Shown here: one piece after another, positions 8,019 through 16,339 of the stretch
Layout of the letters: every line of letters begins with the position of its first letter
Numbering within the stretch: position 1 is the stretch's first letter
Assembly: GCA_902768825.1 (NCBI GenBank)
Contig: CACXMR010000012.1
Coordinates: 1 to 58,846 of the forward strand
DNA: 58,846 bases
Direction of reading: 5' to 3'
Source: an uncultured Ruminococcus sp.
Lineage (GTDB): Bacteria > Bacillota > Clostridia > Oscillospirales > Acutalibacteraceae
Made by a program: the position numbers and the translations under genes
Notes under the pieces: model-generated
Seen by the model: the letters and a program-made list of their open reading frames with translations, nothing else
Databases searched by the model: none
What the model was told of the DNA's origin: nothing

Positions 8019-9341
8019 TTATTTCTGTATCTCAAAATACATTTTTCCGTTGTCGTCTGCGATGAATTTCAGCGTCTTGATGTACTTGTTATAAAAATTG
8101 TCCATCTCGTTCTGCTCGGCGGGTATCTTGGCCTCGCTGTATAGAAGCGAAACAAGCTCCTTACCGTTGTAGGTCAGCAGATCGGGAAGGTATTTTTTCA
8201 TAAGATGGCACAGGACAAATTTCTTGAACTCATCTATCTTACCCGTGCCGAAATCGTCTATAGCGCAGAAGAATATCTCATGCCCTGCAAGGGTCCTCTT
8301 TATTGCCTCGCCTACCTTGCGGTATTCAAACATGACCAGGAAGTGTGCGTTCGGCAGGGAGGAGATAAGCCCCCAATAATCCGAATCGCTGGAGAAAAGC
8401 AAAAATGATGATACTCTGTTCTGATAATGCTCCATACAGACGGTTGCTGTCATTTTTATGTCAACAAGGCTTTTCTGTTCCTTAATGCGCTCCACCATAA
8501 TGTGCTCAATGGGGATGGGCACAAATTTGTCAAGCATATCCCAGCCGGGGCTTGTGTGTATGTCATCAAACAGGATAAGCTTGTGTATCTTGGATATCTC
8601 ATTTCTTTTAAGTCCTAAAATAACGCTGCACAGCTTATAGGGGTTTGAATTTTCGCAGTCCACCACGATCTCAACGCTGTCAGTCTCGTTGATAAACTGA
8701 TAAATCTTTTCCTTTACTTCCTCATCGGCTACACGGTAGTTTGACTTTGAAATGTAGTCGTCTCCATGCTGTTTGTAAATAACGGCAAAAAACTTTGAAT
8801 CATTGAATAACATTCCGCCGCAGTCGTAGGGCTGCCAATGGATATATTGCTGGAATGGATAGTAATCCCTGTTAGCCATATACTTTGCAAATTCGCCCTT
8901 GATGACCTTTTCCTGAGTGAAGCGGGGGATAACGAAAATGTCCTTGATATACTCCCAGTTTACATATTCCGGAAAAAGCCCCTTGCAGCGGGTGATGTTT
9001 TCACTTATGGATTTGTTGATGATTTCCATATATTTGGCGGAGGAACCGTTGGCTTTGAGTATTCTGATGCCCCATTCCTCAAGCTGCAGGATGTTTTCTC
9101 TGTCGAACCAGGGCAGCTTGTCAAGATTTGTGAGATTTGATTTCATTTCTATGTCTGTTTTTTTGAAATTCAGCATTAGCTGAGTACGGAGCTTGCACAA
9201 ATATCTGATTATGCGGCATGACTGATCTTCCTTCAGTTTTTCCAGCAGCTCCTTCTCATCCTCACCGATCTGAGCCACGATGTCCGCTCTGATACCGATG
9301 AGATATGCTATCGTAGTTACAATATGCTTTGTATATGCCAT
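8019..9341 (-). CDS. NYN/PIN-like putative ribonuclease
   Basis: 440 residues. The C-terminal half resembles a NYN (PIN-like) nuclease: VVDCENSNP supplies Asp228 and Glu230/Asn231, SLVDIKM supplies Asp294, and FSSDSDYWGLI supplies Asp319/Asp321. These are the usual acidic metal-binding positions of the fold. The N-terminal ~215 residues match nothing I recognise and may bind a partner or RNA. The start ATG follows AAGGAAG. It is the last gene of a minus-strand unit with a GT2 glycosyltransferase and a winged-helix protein, though a 56-bp gap separates it from the latter. Nuclease activity is inferred from the acidic pattern only; the target is unknown. Confidence 0.65.
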   Translation of the reverse strand: MAYTKHIVTTIAYLIGIRADIVAQIGEDEKELLEKLKEDQSCRIIRYLCKLRTQLMLNFKKTDIEMKSNLTNLDKLPWFDRENILQLEEWGIRILKANGSSAKYMEIINKSISENITRCKGLFPEYVNWEYIKDIFVIPRFTQEKVIKGEFAKYMANRDYYPFQQYIHWQPYDCGGMLFNDSKFFAVIYKQHGDDYISKSNYRVADEEVKEKIYQFINETDSVEIVVDCENSNPYKLCSVILGLKRNEISKIHKLILFDDIHTSPGWDMLDKFVPIPIEHIMVERIKEQKSLVDIKMTATVCMEHYQNRVSSFLLFSSDSDYWGLISSLPNAHFLVMFEYRKVGEAIKRTLAGHEIFFCAIDDFGTGKIDEFKKFVLCHLMKKYLPDLLTYNGKELVSLLYSEAKIPAEQNEMDNFYNKYIKTLKFIADDNGKMYFEIQK

Positions 9342-9397
9342 TTGATTTCTTCCTTTATTTTAATATAGATAGAAAAATGAAAATGTCGTTTATCAGG

Positions 9398-9661
9398 TCA
9401 ATGCTTTTTCAGAAATTCTCTTCCTGCATCGGTAATGCCTGTTGCCGTAAATTCAAGCAGCTCGCTGCAGCCAAAGCGGGAAGTCGCCTTTAAAAGGCCG
9501 TTACGCCGCAGCAGCTCCAGAGCCTTGCCTATATCTGCAACAGAGAATTTTTTACATTCAGGGGCAGCCATCACATCATTGAAGCTGACGCTCTTCTTTT
9601 TTTTGAGTGCATCGTTCATAAAAATCATTATGCTCACCGGACACTGATCGTGTATCTGCAT
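9398..9661 (-). CDS. Small winged-helix DNA-binding-like protein
   Basis: 87 residues. An N-terminal helix pair followed by SVADIGKALELLRRNGLLKAT and a short strand region looks like a winged-helix fold (recognition helix then wing). I chose the ATG at 9661 because AGAGGTG is 6 bases upstream; the GTG at 9670 lies inside that signal. It begins 5 bases after the glycosyltransferase stop codon, so translation is probably coupled. It could be the local regulator of the GT2/NYN cluster, or it could act elsewhere. No ligand-binding domain is visible. Confidence 0.6.
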   Translation of the reverse strand: MQIHDQCPVSIMIFMNDALKKKKSVSFNDVMAAPECKKFSVADIGKALELLRRNGLLKATSRFGCSELLEFTATGITDAGREFLKKH

Positions 9662-9666
9662 GGAAA

Positions 9667-10419
9667 TCACCTCTTTTTCTTGTTGTCGTTGTAGTCGTAG
9701 AATAAATTGTCCAGCAGCTTGTCGAGTCTGCTTCTGTCTCCGAAGGCTGCGCTGAGCAGTGACCCTGCACTTTTAAACAATAGCCCGAAATATAGCCAGT
9801 CGCCCATATCGTCAAATTTTCTTGTGGAGTTGATGAGGTAATTCTCCCTTAGTACCGTATATTTTTTTCCTCTCTGCTCACCTAATTTTTTGAGCTTTCC
9901 GGCTGTATAGATGTCCTCCATGGCTTTTTTGTTGGCGAATCCGCCTATCTCAAGAAACGTCTTTTTTTCAGCCCAGAATATGCCGCAGTAACGTCCGGTG
10001 AGTCTGAAGCCCGCCTTGCATAGCACGTCATTGAAGAACAGGGGCAGGGAGTTGCGCTCGAATCTGACAGGAGAGCCTCCGCCTATGAACAGCCCTGTAG
10101 CCATGAGATAGGCGATCTCCTTGAGAGTTCCCTTGGTCATCCGGTTATCGCAGTCGATGGTGACAACCACCTCGCCTTTGGCTTCTGCTATGCCGGTATT
10201 TCTCACACTTGCAATGCAGCGCTCGTCATTGTAGAGCACCCTTGCGCCGTTCTTTTCCGCAAGCTCTGCAGTGCGGTCGGTGCATCGGTTGCAGACTACA
10301 ATTATCTCCACCTTACCGCCGTAATGTGCGGCTGCTTTTTTTACTGAATCAATGCAGCGGACAACGTAATTCTCCTCGTTATGGGCAGGAATTACTACCG
10401 AAAAGGTGCAGCCCTTCAT
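9667..10419 (-). CDS. Family 2 glycosyltransferase
   Basis: 250 residues, soluble, GT-A fold. The N-terminus FSVVIPAHNEENYV is the standard nucleotide-sugar-binding strand. IVVCNRCTDRTAE and the DxD-type motif DCDNRM (about residues 102-107) place the metal site. The start ATG at 10419 is preceded by GGAAGGA; extending upstream to 10482 would add residues without a ribosome binding site. It has no transmembrane helix, unlike membrane-anchored GT2 enzymes, so it probably uses a cytoplasmic or lipid-linked acceptor. It is first in a unit with a winged-helix protein and a NYN nuclease, an odd setting with no other sugar genes nearby. Substrate unknown. Confidence 0.8.
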   Translation of the reverse strand: MKGCTFSVVIPAHNEENYVVRCIDSVKKAAAHYGGKVEIIVVCNRCTDRTAELAEKNGARVLYNDERCIASVRNTGIAEAKGEVVVTIDCDNRMTKGTLKEIAYLMATGLFIGGGSPVRFERNSLPLFFNDVLCKAGFRLTGRYCGIFWAEKKTFLEIGGFANKKAMEDIYTAGKLKKLGEQRGKKYTVLRENYLINSTRKFDDMGDWLYFGLLFKSAGSLLSAAFGDRSRLDKLLDNLFYDYNDNKKKR

Positions 10420-10461
10420 AAATGTTCCTTCCTTTCTTTTCAGAAATTTTGCTGTGAGTAT

Positions 10462-10490
10462 ATTATAACTTAAATTTTCCATTTAAACAA
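10462..10490 (-). promoter_or_regulatory. Promoter of the GT2-winged helix-NYN unit
   Basis: Minus strand: TTGTTT, 17-base spacer, TATAAT, about 45 bases upstream of the GT2 start. The -35 is weak and the -10 perfect. Confidence 0.6.
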
Positions 10491-10563
10491 TATAGGACGG
10501 ATATTTTTTTAAGGAAGTATCAGTTCGTGTTATACTATTATTCAATAAATACATAAATAAATA

Positions 10564-10587
10564 GCCTGCCATTTTTCAATGACAGGC
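10564..10587 (-). terminator. Terminator of the ABC-2 exporter unit
   Basis: Minus-strand hairpin, 10-bp stem with one G-U pair (GCCTGTCATT/AATGGCAGGC), followed by TATTTATTTAT. The repeat copy at 10618-10648 lies between it and the permease stop codon. Confidence 0.65.
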
Positions 10588-10617
10588 AAGAGTATTTAGA
10601 TGTCAGAGCGAAATGTG

Positions 10618-10648
10618 GAGCGGCAGCTTGCCGCCGCAGGCTCTGCGC
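10618..10648. repeat. Short dispersed palindromic repeat (family A copy)
   Basis: GGCAGCTTGCCG palindrome joined to GCAGGCTCTGCG, abutting the stop codon of the ABC-2 permease. The same modules occur at 16431-16661, 25985-26155, 41960s, 47957-47974 and 53879-53930. Confidence 0.7.
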
Positions 10649-11461
10649 TTATTTGTCAGCCTTTGCTTTGTGTGCAAAGAGCAGGGCAGAGGCGACAAAG
10701 ATCACCAGTGCAAAAGCAGTGCAGATCAGTATCGGAAGAACCATTCCGCCAAAGTCGCCTGCAAGGGCGCAGCGGACATATTTTACACTGTGATAGAAGG
10801 GCAGGCAGCTGCAAACTGCGACCCATCCGTCGCCCATTGCGTCAATATCCATCCAGATGCCGCCGAGGATGGCTGCTGCTGTAATAAATGCCGAGCATAC
10901 GCCGGGAGCAGCCTTGTCATTGAGCAGTGTGCCGAAGAATACGCCCAGGCCGATAAACATGATGACCGAGGGAATAAACAGCGGCAGGGAGAGCAGCATA
11001 TAACCGATGTTGAAGCTCTCACCGTTGACGATAAGTGAAATGATCTCTCCGGTTATGTAAGTAATGACTATCTGAGCGCCTGCCACGATGGCAAAGGGAA
11101 GTGTATAGCCGATGATAAATTCTGTGCTCTTCATGGGGGAAGCGTAGAGCCTTGTGAGGAAGGCACTTGTGCGGTCTGACGAAACAGAGATGCAGCAGAA
11201 GAGCATGATGAATGTCAGTCCGAAAACTGCTATGGCGGGTGTCAGCATATCAATTTCAAATACCCTTGTTGCAGCTGCGGCAGAGGCAGATGCCTCGGCG
11301 GGTATACCGACACCTGAGGGGATCTCCGGCTTTGGGATGGAGCTGTTGATGAGAGTCATCACAACCAGCATGACCAGCGGCAATCCCAGGCAAAAAACGT
11401 AGCTCAGTGGGTTTCTGAGTAATTCCTTAATATTTCTTGAACAAAAAACAAGTGATCTCAT
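10649..11461 (-). CDS. ABC-2 type exporter permease
   Basis: 270 residues with six predicted transmembrane helices and the ABC-2 layout: a cytoplasmic N-terminus, then VMLVVMTLINSSIP, a large extracellular loop and four clustered helices. Its ATG overlaps the stop codon of the ATPase gene by 4 bases (ATGA), indicating translational coupling. Such one-ATPase/one-permease pairs export drugs, antimicrobial peptides or lipids. The cargo is not inferable. Confidence 0.88.
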   Translation of the reverse strand: MRSLVFCSRNIKELLRNPLSYVFCLGLPLVMLVVMTLINSSIPKPEIPSGVGIPAEASASAAAATRVFEIDMLTPAIAVFGLTFIMLFCCISVSSDRTSAFLTRLYASPMKSTEFIIGYTLPFAIVAGAQIVITYITGEIISLIVNGESFNIGYMLLSLPLFIPSVIMFIGLGVFFGTLLNDKAAPGVCSAFITAAAILGGIWMDIDAMGDGWVAVCSCLPFYHSVKYVRCALAGDFGGMVLPILICTAFALVIFVASALLFAHKAKADK

Positions 11462-12189
11462 TTCTTTTCGCCTCCGACGATTTCAACAAACGCATCCTCA
11501 AGACTGTCCTTGTTTACGGATTTTTTCAGCTCATCTGCGTTTCCCACAGCGAGGACATGACCCTTAGCCATGATCGCTATTGTGTCGCAGAGGGCTTCTA
11601 CTTCATCAAGATAGTGGGTTGTCAGCACGATAGTGACCTTGCTCTTCAGCTTTTTTACGAATCTCCAAAGCTCACGTCTTGCAAGCACATCAAGTCCCAG
11701 TGTAGGCTCATCCAAAAAGATGAGCTTCGGACCGGTGATGAGAGCCATAGCTATGCTCAGCCTTCTCTGCCATCCTCCGGACAGGGTCTTTGAGCGCTGA
11801 GACTTCACCTCCCCCAGCTCCAGTGAATCAAATATGTCCTCAAGCCTTGCCTCCAGGTCCTTCTTTTCAACTCCGTAAATGCCTGCTATGAATCTGAGAT
11901 TTTCTTCAACTGTCAGGTTGCCTGCAATAGCGGTCTCCTGAGTGGAAACATTTACCAGGAGCTTTATCTTATCGATGTCGTTTTTCAGATCAAGCCCCAT
12001 TATCTTTGCCTCGCCCTCAGTGGGGACTGAAAGCCCGGTCAGCATCCTTATTGTAGTGGTCTTGCCGGCGCCGTTTACGCCTAACAGTCCGAAGATCTCA
12101 CCCTCGTTGACCGTGAGATCAATGTGGTCAACAGCCGTCTTGCTGCCGAATGTTTTTGTTAGTCCTTTAAGCTCAATAGCCTTATTCAT
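11458..12189 (-). CDS. ABC exporter ATP-binding protein
   Basis: 243 residues. Walker A GVNGAGKTTTIRML, ABC signature LSGGWQRRLSIAMAL, Walker B LIFLDEPTLGLD and a switch His in LTTHYLDEVE are all present, so it should hydrolyse ATP. The ATG at 12189 is 9 bases after GGAGG and 8 bases inside the end of the upstream regulator gene. It partners with the ABC-2 permease, and the signature Gly-Gly-Trp variant is seen in CcmA/NatA-like exporters. The preceding XRE regulator probably controls it. Confidence 0.92.
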   Translation of the reverse strand: MNKAIELKGLTKTFGSKTAVDHIDLTVNEGEIFGLLGVNGAGKTTTIRMLTGLSVPTEGEAKIMGLDLKNDIDKIKLLVNVSTQETAIAGNLTVEENLRFIAGIYGVEKKDLEARLEDIFDSLELGEVKSQRSKTLSGGWQRRLSIAMALITGPKLIFLDEPTLGLDVLARRELWRFVKKLKSKVTIVLTTHYLDEVEALCDTIAIMAKGHVLAVGNADELKKSVNKDSLEDAFVEIVGGEKK

Positions 12190-12619
12190 ATTTATCGACC
12201 TCCAATATAGGTGTATTTTCAAGCTGAGCGATAAACTCCTCCACATGACTTATGGGAATGAGCGCCATTCCTTGCTTGATGTCTCCCACAAGCAGCAGCT
12301 CATCTCCTTCCTTCATTCCGAAGATGTTCATGGCCTCATCAGGTATTGCAATTCTGTTATGGTTTATCACGCATTTTCCGAAGATATATTTTCCTCTGTT
12401 CTTTCTGAAGCTTCCCATATTTTTCGGAAGGAACATTGACGCTACGTCCTCGATTTCCACATCAAGGACGTCCGCAAGCTGTGTGCACTTCGTTATGTCA
12501 GGTGTGCTTTCTCCGTTTTCCCATTTTGCTACGGTCTGACGTGAAACATCAAGTCTTTCGGCAAGCTCTTCCTGGGTCATTTTCATTTTGATTCTCAACT
12601 GTCTAAGCTCATCGTTCAT
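12182..12619 (-). CDS. XRE-family regulator with AbrB/SpoVT-like domain
   Basis: 145 residues. An HTH of XRE type spans about residues 5-58 (MTQEELAERLDVSRQTVAKWE). The C-terminal part, KCVINHNRIAIPDEAMNIFGM..., resembles the SpoVT/AbrB swapped-hairpin module. The start ATG at 12619 is set by AAAGGG 9 bases upstream; two earlier in-frame ATGs sit on or before that site. It overlaps the ATPase gene by 8 bases, so it is the first gene of a three-gene unit and probably autoregulates it through the inverted repeat upstream. Inducer unknown. Confidence 0.85.
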   Translation of the reverse strand: MNDELRQLRIKMKMTQEELAERLDVSRQTVAKWENGESTPDITKCTQLADVLDVEIEDVASMFLPKNMGSFRKNRGKYIFGKCVINHNRIAIPDEAMNIFGMKEGDELLLVGDIKQGMALIPISHVEEFIAQLENTPILEVDKYE

Positions 12620-12642
12620 GTGCATCATCCCTTTCATGGTTA

Positions 12643-12720
12643 AATCTTATCATGGCAAAGATGGTTATTCAACCAATTCTTATAAACATTTTTTGTTAAC
12701 AAAAGTGGCATGATAAGATT
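12643..12720 (-). promoter_or_regulatory. Promoter with long-spaced inverted repeat, candidate operator
   Basis: Perfect 12-base inverted arms AATCTTATCATG (12643-12654) and CATGATAAGATT (12709-12720) are separated by 54 bases. A TTGAAT-17-TAAGAT promoter reading towards the regulator has its -10 in the proximal arm. The spacing suggests two dimer sites or DNA looping by the XRE protein. Confidence 0.5.
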
Positions 12721-12943
12721 AAAGAACAGCCGATCTCTACTCACTATCGTGAGTAAATCAAAATAAGCACTACAACTAACTTATAATAATAAGATTAACG
12801 TCAGGATACTTAACATTATTCGTGAAATTCTATTTACGAGATGTTAAAAGTATCTTCCTTTGCTACTATAAATAACATTTCTTGCTGTCACGGATATACA
12901 CATTCCTTTTTCATGGGTGGGATGGTGCTTTGCCAAAACAAAA

Positions 12944-12966
12944 ACCCGCAGCACATGACTGCGGGT
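12944..12966 (-). terminator. Terminator of the L,D-transpeptidase gene
   Basis: Stem ACCCGCAG/CTGCGGGT with a 7-base loop, followed on the minus strand by TTTTTGTTTTGG. The preceding 12721-12943 is AT-rich, and I see no gene in it. Confidence 0.8.
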
Positions 12967-12980
12967 TTGCACCAAAATAA

Positions 12981-13952
12981 TCAATATACATAGACCGGCA
13001 TATTTTTGTAGACTGTCTTGTAAAGCTTCTCCGCAAAATCCAGGGGAAGGTTTACACAGCCGTGTGAACCGTTATAAAGATAGGTTGTACCGCCAAAGGA
13101 GGTCTGCCAAGTGGCGTCGTGGAAGCCAATGTCATCGATGAAGGCTATCCAGTAGGAAACATCGGTCACATAACCCGGACCGTAGAGAGTCGCCGGAGAT
13201 TTCTTCTCATAGATAATGTAGGCGCCCTTGGGGGTATCGTGACCGTCAGGCGATCCTGTCACGATATCCGACTTGAGTATGACCTTGCCGTTTTTGTATA
13301 CCCACATATATTGCTGATCAATGCTTACCTCAGCATAGCAGTCACCCTTTTTGCTTACGGCGTCATAGTCTGCACAGACCCTGAGCCACCATTTGTTGCT
13401 CTCCCGGCTCCTGTCTGTAAGATCCAGGTCGGCGGATTCTCCGTTTACTAAATAAGACCTTATCATATCAGCGGCATAGTCGCTGTCAAACACCCAACCG
13501 TTACCCATGTTGTCCAGGGTGGTTTCTTTTCCTGATGAGTTAGTGAAGGTTATGCGGCTTTCAAAGGTGTTATACTTATCCGCCAACATTTCTGTATATT
13601 CATAGAGCTTAGAGTCACTGACAACGCACCTGAAGCCTGATCCGTCCTTTTCAGCGGTCACCCAGCTTTTTGTGTTGTTGTAGTCAAGCTTTTCAACCGA
13701 GCCGCCAAAGCTCAGCTCAATGCTGGTGTCACAAAGAAGGTCATGCAGATACTTTTCTGCCTCGCTGCTCAATTTTGGGTCTGATTTTTCTTCCTGGTCC
13801 TGTTTGCCGTCCGGATTGAACAATGCCGAGCTGTTTGCAGCGGGAATGATAAAGATAAGAAGGTAGCCTGCAATTATCAGAAGGACTGAGCAGACAAAAG
13901 CAAACCCAAGCGCTATTCTTTTTTGCTGAGAAGATGCCTTTTTTTCTGACAT
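12981..13952 (-). CDS. Membrane-anchored L,D-transpeptidase (YkuD family)
   Basis: 323 residues. A single N-terminal transmembrane anchor (about 12-36) is followed by a ~160-residue extracytoplasmic region. A C-terminal YkuD domain (about 205-323) carries the catalytic motif SHGCVNLP with Cys near 299. L,D-transpeptidases form 3-3 crosslinks in peptidoglycan or attach proteins to it, and resist most beta-lactams except carbapenems. The anchored layout resembles clostridial enzymes, with the middle region possibly a peptidoglycan-binding domain. AAGGAG precedes the ATG by about 11 bases. Monocistronic, with its own promoter and terminator. Confidence 0.9.
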   Translation of the reverse strand: MSEKKASSQQKRIALGFAFVCSVLLIIAGYLLIFIIPAANSSALFNPDGKQDQEEKSDPKLSSEAEKYLHDLLCDTSIELSFGGSVEKLDYNNTKSWVTAEKDGSGFRCVVSDSKLYEYTEMLADKYNTFESRITFTNSSGKETTLDNMGNGWVFDSDYAADMIRSYLVNGESADLDLTDRSRESNKWWLRVCADYDAVSKKGDCYAEVSIDQQYMWVYKNGKVILKSDIVTGSPDGHDTPKGAYIIYEKKSPATLYGPGYVTDVSYWIAFIDDIGFHDATWQTSFGGTTYLYNGSHGCVNLPLDFAEKLYKTVYKNMPVYVY

Positions 13953-14030
13953 TTATGACTGACTCCTTTTCACGGGTGAATGAGACACATCTGGTGCCCG
14001 GTTAATTAATAATCAATACACACTTTTACA

Positions 14031-14059
14031 ATTCTATCATATCGCAGTAAATATTTCAA
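14031..14059 (-). promoter_or_regulatory. Candidate promoter of the L,D-transpeptidase
   Basis: Minus strand TTGAAA, 17-base spacer, TAGAAT, about 80 bases upstream of the ATG. No gene is visible in 13953-14172. Confidence 0.5.
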
Positions 14060-14172
14060 TGTTTAAATCATAAACAATTATTTTCTCTGTGTCATTTTCT
14101 TCTCAAAGACCGATTGCTCCTTCTTTTGTTATCATGCCCAGAGAGGCTTAGGTTATACATGGCAAAACAAAG

Positions 14173-14198
14173 GGCCAGCGGCATTATCACCGCTGACC
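14173..14198 (-). terminator. Terminator of the flavodiiron protein gene
   Basis: Nine-bp stem GGTCAGCGG/CCGCTGGCC (one wobble) with an 8-base loop, then CTTTGTTTTG on the minus strand. Confidence 0.7.
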
Positions 14199-14241
14199 GA
14201 AATTTTAAAAAACTGATACTGCTCCGCAGTCTGTCCTGCCG

Positions 14242-16032
14242 TCAGGAGATAGGCTCAAAGTCGGATGCACCGTGCTTGCACAGCGGGCAAATGAAGTCCT
14301 CAGGCAGCTCGTCTCCCTCATAGATATATCCGCAGACCTTGCAGACCCAGCCCTTTTTGCCCTCGGTTTCGGGCTTAGGCTTGACATTGTTCTGATAGTA
14401 GGTATAGGTCATGGTTTCCTTGTCCGAAATAACTCTTGCTTCGGTGATGCTGCATATAAACATACCGTGAGTGTCAAGGTCAATATAGCTTTCGACCTTG
14501 AGGGACATGAAGGAATTGATATACTTGGGCAGGAAGACAAGGCCGTTGTCTGAACGCAGCGTCTCGCAGTTAGCAAACTTGTCGGTGTTCCTTCCGCTCT
14601 GGAATCCAAAGGTCTCGAATACATTAAAGGGAGCTTCCACTGAGAGGCAGTTGACGTTCATTATCCCTGTCTGCTTAATTACATGGTGAGAATAGTTTTG
14701 CTTGTTAATGCACACGGCCACACGGTTGGGAGAATTGGTGACCTGTGTGACGGTGTTGACAATAAGTCCGTTATCCTTTTTGCCATCATTTGAAGTAACC
14801 ACATACAGTCCATAGCCGATGTTAAACAGTGCAGTCATATCGTGCTTGTCAGCAGTAGCGTCATTCTGAGCAAGATAATCCATGCACAGCTCGTCGGCAA
14901 GCTTCTCTATCTGGGCAGTGCTTGTTTCATTAAGAGCCGACATGATCTTCACGGTGGTGTCGGTATACTCTATATTCTTGCAGCCCTCAAGCATTTTCTT
15001 CATAGTTTTGGCAGCCATGGGAGCCCAGGAGCCGTTTTCTATCAGAGCAACCGTTCTGTTGCTAAAGTTGCGTTCAGTGAGGTGGTTGATAAACTCACGC
15101 ATAAACGGGAAGATCTCTGCATTGTATGTAGTGGTAGCCAGGACGATCTTTCCATAGCGGAAGGCGTCCTCAACACATTCAGCCATATCCTCTCTGGCGA
15201 GGTCATTTACTGCGACCTTCGGGCAGCCCTTGTTTCTGAGCTTTTCAGCCAGCAGCTCAACAGCCTTTTTGGTGTTGCCATAAACTGAGGTATAGGCGAT
15301 CATAATACCCTCGCTCTCCACGCCATAGCTTGACCAGGTGTTGTAGAGTCCCAGATAATAGCCAAGATTTTCCTTCAGCACAGGACCGTGCAGGGGGCAG
15401 ATGGTCTGTATATCCAGAGCTGATGCCTTCTTCAGCAGGCTCTGCACCTGTGCGCCATATTTGCCGACAATGCCGATGTAATATCTTCTTGCCTCGCAAG
15501 CCCAGTCCTCTTCTACGTCAAGAGCGCCAAACTTTCCAAAGCCGTCTGCGGAAAACAGGACCTTATCCTTGCTGTCATAGGTCACGATTACCTCAGGCCA
15601 GTGCACCATGGGAGCCGCTACAAAATTGAGGGTATGCTCGCCCAGCTCCAGAGTGCTGCCCTCAGCCACGACTATTCTTCTGTCCTCAAACTGAGTGCCG
15701 AAGAAATTGCCCATCATGGTAAAGGCCTTGCTGCTGGAAACTATTATAGCCTCTGGGTAGTTGTTCATAAAATTCTTGATGTTTGCGCTGTGGTCAGGTT
15801 CCATATGCTGAACCACAAGATAATCAGGCTTGCGGCCGTCAAGAGCATCCTCAAGATTATTCAGCCATTCGTGAGTGAAATTTCTGTCAACGGTATCCAT
15901 GACAGCTATTTTCTTGTCGATGATGACGTATGAGTTATACGCCATGCCGTTGGGGACCACATACTGCCCCTCAAAAAGGTCTATCTTGTGATCGTTGACC
16001 CCCACATACCTGATATCCTTTGTAATTTCCAT
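14242..16032 (-). CDS. Flavodiiron protein fused to flavin reductase-like and rubredoxin domains
   Basis: 596 residues. A metallo-beta-lactamase-like diiron domain occupies 1-240, with ligands His76-x-Glu78-x-Asp80-His81, His144, Asp163 and His215. A flavodoxin domain follows (FMN loop TSVYGNT near 249-254). A flavin-reductase-like split-barrel covers about 400-540. A C-terminal rubredoxin (CKVCGYIYEGDE...CPLCK) binds iron. Flavodiiron proteins reduce O2 or NO to water or N2O, protecting strict anaerobes. The fusion brings the whole electron path into one chain, so NAD(P)H may feed it through the reductase domain. The start ATG follows AAAGGATGG. Terminator hairpins lie on both sides, so it is probably monocistronic. 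Confidence 0.93.
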   Translation of the reverse strand: MEITKDIRYVGVNDHKIDLFEGQYVVPNGMAYNSYVIIDKKIAVMDTVDRNFTHEWLNNLEDALDGRKPDYLVVQHMEPDHSANIKNFMNNYPEAIIVSSSKAFTMMGNFFGTQFEDRRIVVAEGSTLELGEHTLNFVAAPMVHWPEVIVTYDSKDKVLFSADGFGKFGALDVEEDWACEARRYYIGIVGKYGAQVQSLLKKASALDIQTICPLHGPVLKENLGYYLGLYNTWSSYGVESEGIMIAYTSVYGNTKKAVELLAEKLRNKGCPKVAVNDLAREDMAECVEDAFRYGKIVLATTTYNAEIFPFMREFINHLTERNFSNRTVALIENGSWAPMAAKTMKKMLEGCKNIEYTDTTVKIMSALNETSTAQIEKLADELCMDYLAQNDATADKHDMTALFNIGYGLYVVTSNDGKKDNGLIVNTVTQVTNSPNRVAVCINKQNYSHHVIKQTGIMNVNCLSVEAPFNVFETFGFQSGRNTDKFANCETLRSDNGLVFLPKYINSFMSLKVESYIDLDTHGMFICSITEARVISDKETMTYTYYQNNVKPKPETEGKKGWVCKVCGYIYEGDELPEDFICPLCKHGASDFEPIS

Positions 16033-16107
16033 AATGAACCATCCTTTCGTTTTTCAGGCACAGAGCCTGTTTGTTATTTCTCGGTCAGATACACATATAG
16101 CAAAAAA

Positions 16108-16128
16108 CGGCCGACAAAACGTCAGCCG
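16108..16128 (-). terminator. Terminator of the small membrane protein gene
   Basis: Eight-bp stem CGGCTGAC/GTCGGCCG (one wobble), GTTTT loop, then TTTTTT on the minus strand. Confidence 0.8.
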
Positions 16129-16153
16129 CCCGTATTGCCGCTTATTACTGCGA

Positions 16154-16303
16154 TCAGAGGATCGAGCTGTCGAGATAGTGCTCAAGCTCCTCTTCGTCTC
16201 TTCTTTTCTTGTCTTTAATGATCATAAAGGCAGCCACAGCTGCGCTCAGTGCACACAGGGCACCAAAAACAGAGATCAGCACGATGAATAATTTTTTGCT
16301 CAT
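16154..16303 (-). CDS. 49-residue single-pass membrane protein
   Basis: A short ORF, too small for usual length cut-offs. It encodes MSKKLFIVLISVFGALCA..., one helix at about 5-29, then a charged tail KDKKRRDEEELEHYLD. It starts at an ATG 7 bases after AGGAGGA, has a consensus promoter at 16340-16368 and a strong terminator at 16108-16128, so it is a complete transcription unit. The plan, a short N-terminus, one helix and a cytoplasmic charged tail, resembles YtxH-like or FeoB-associated small proteins in Firmicutes. The role is unknown. Confidence 0.8.
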   Translation of the reverse strand: MSKKLFIVLISVFGALCALSAAVAAFMIIKDKKRRDEEELEHYLDSSIL

Positions 16304-16339
16304 AGTCGTTCCTCCTACAATCATGTTCACTTTAAGCCA

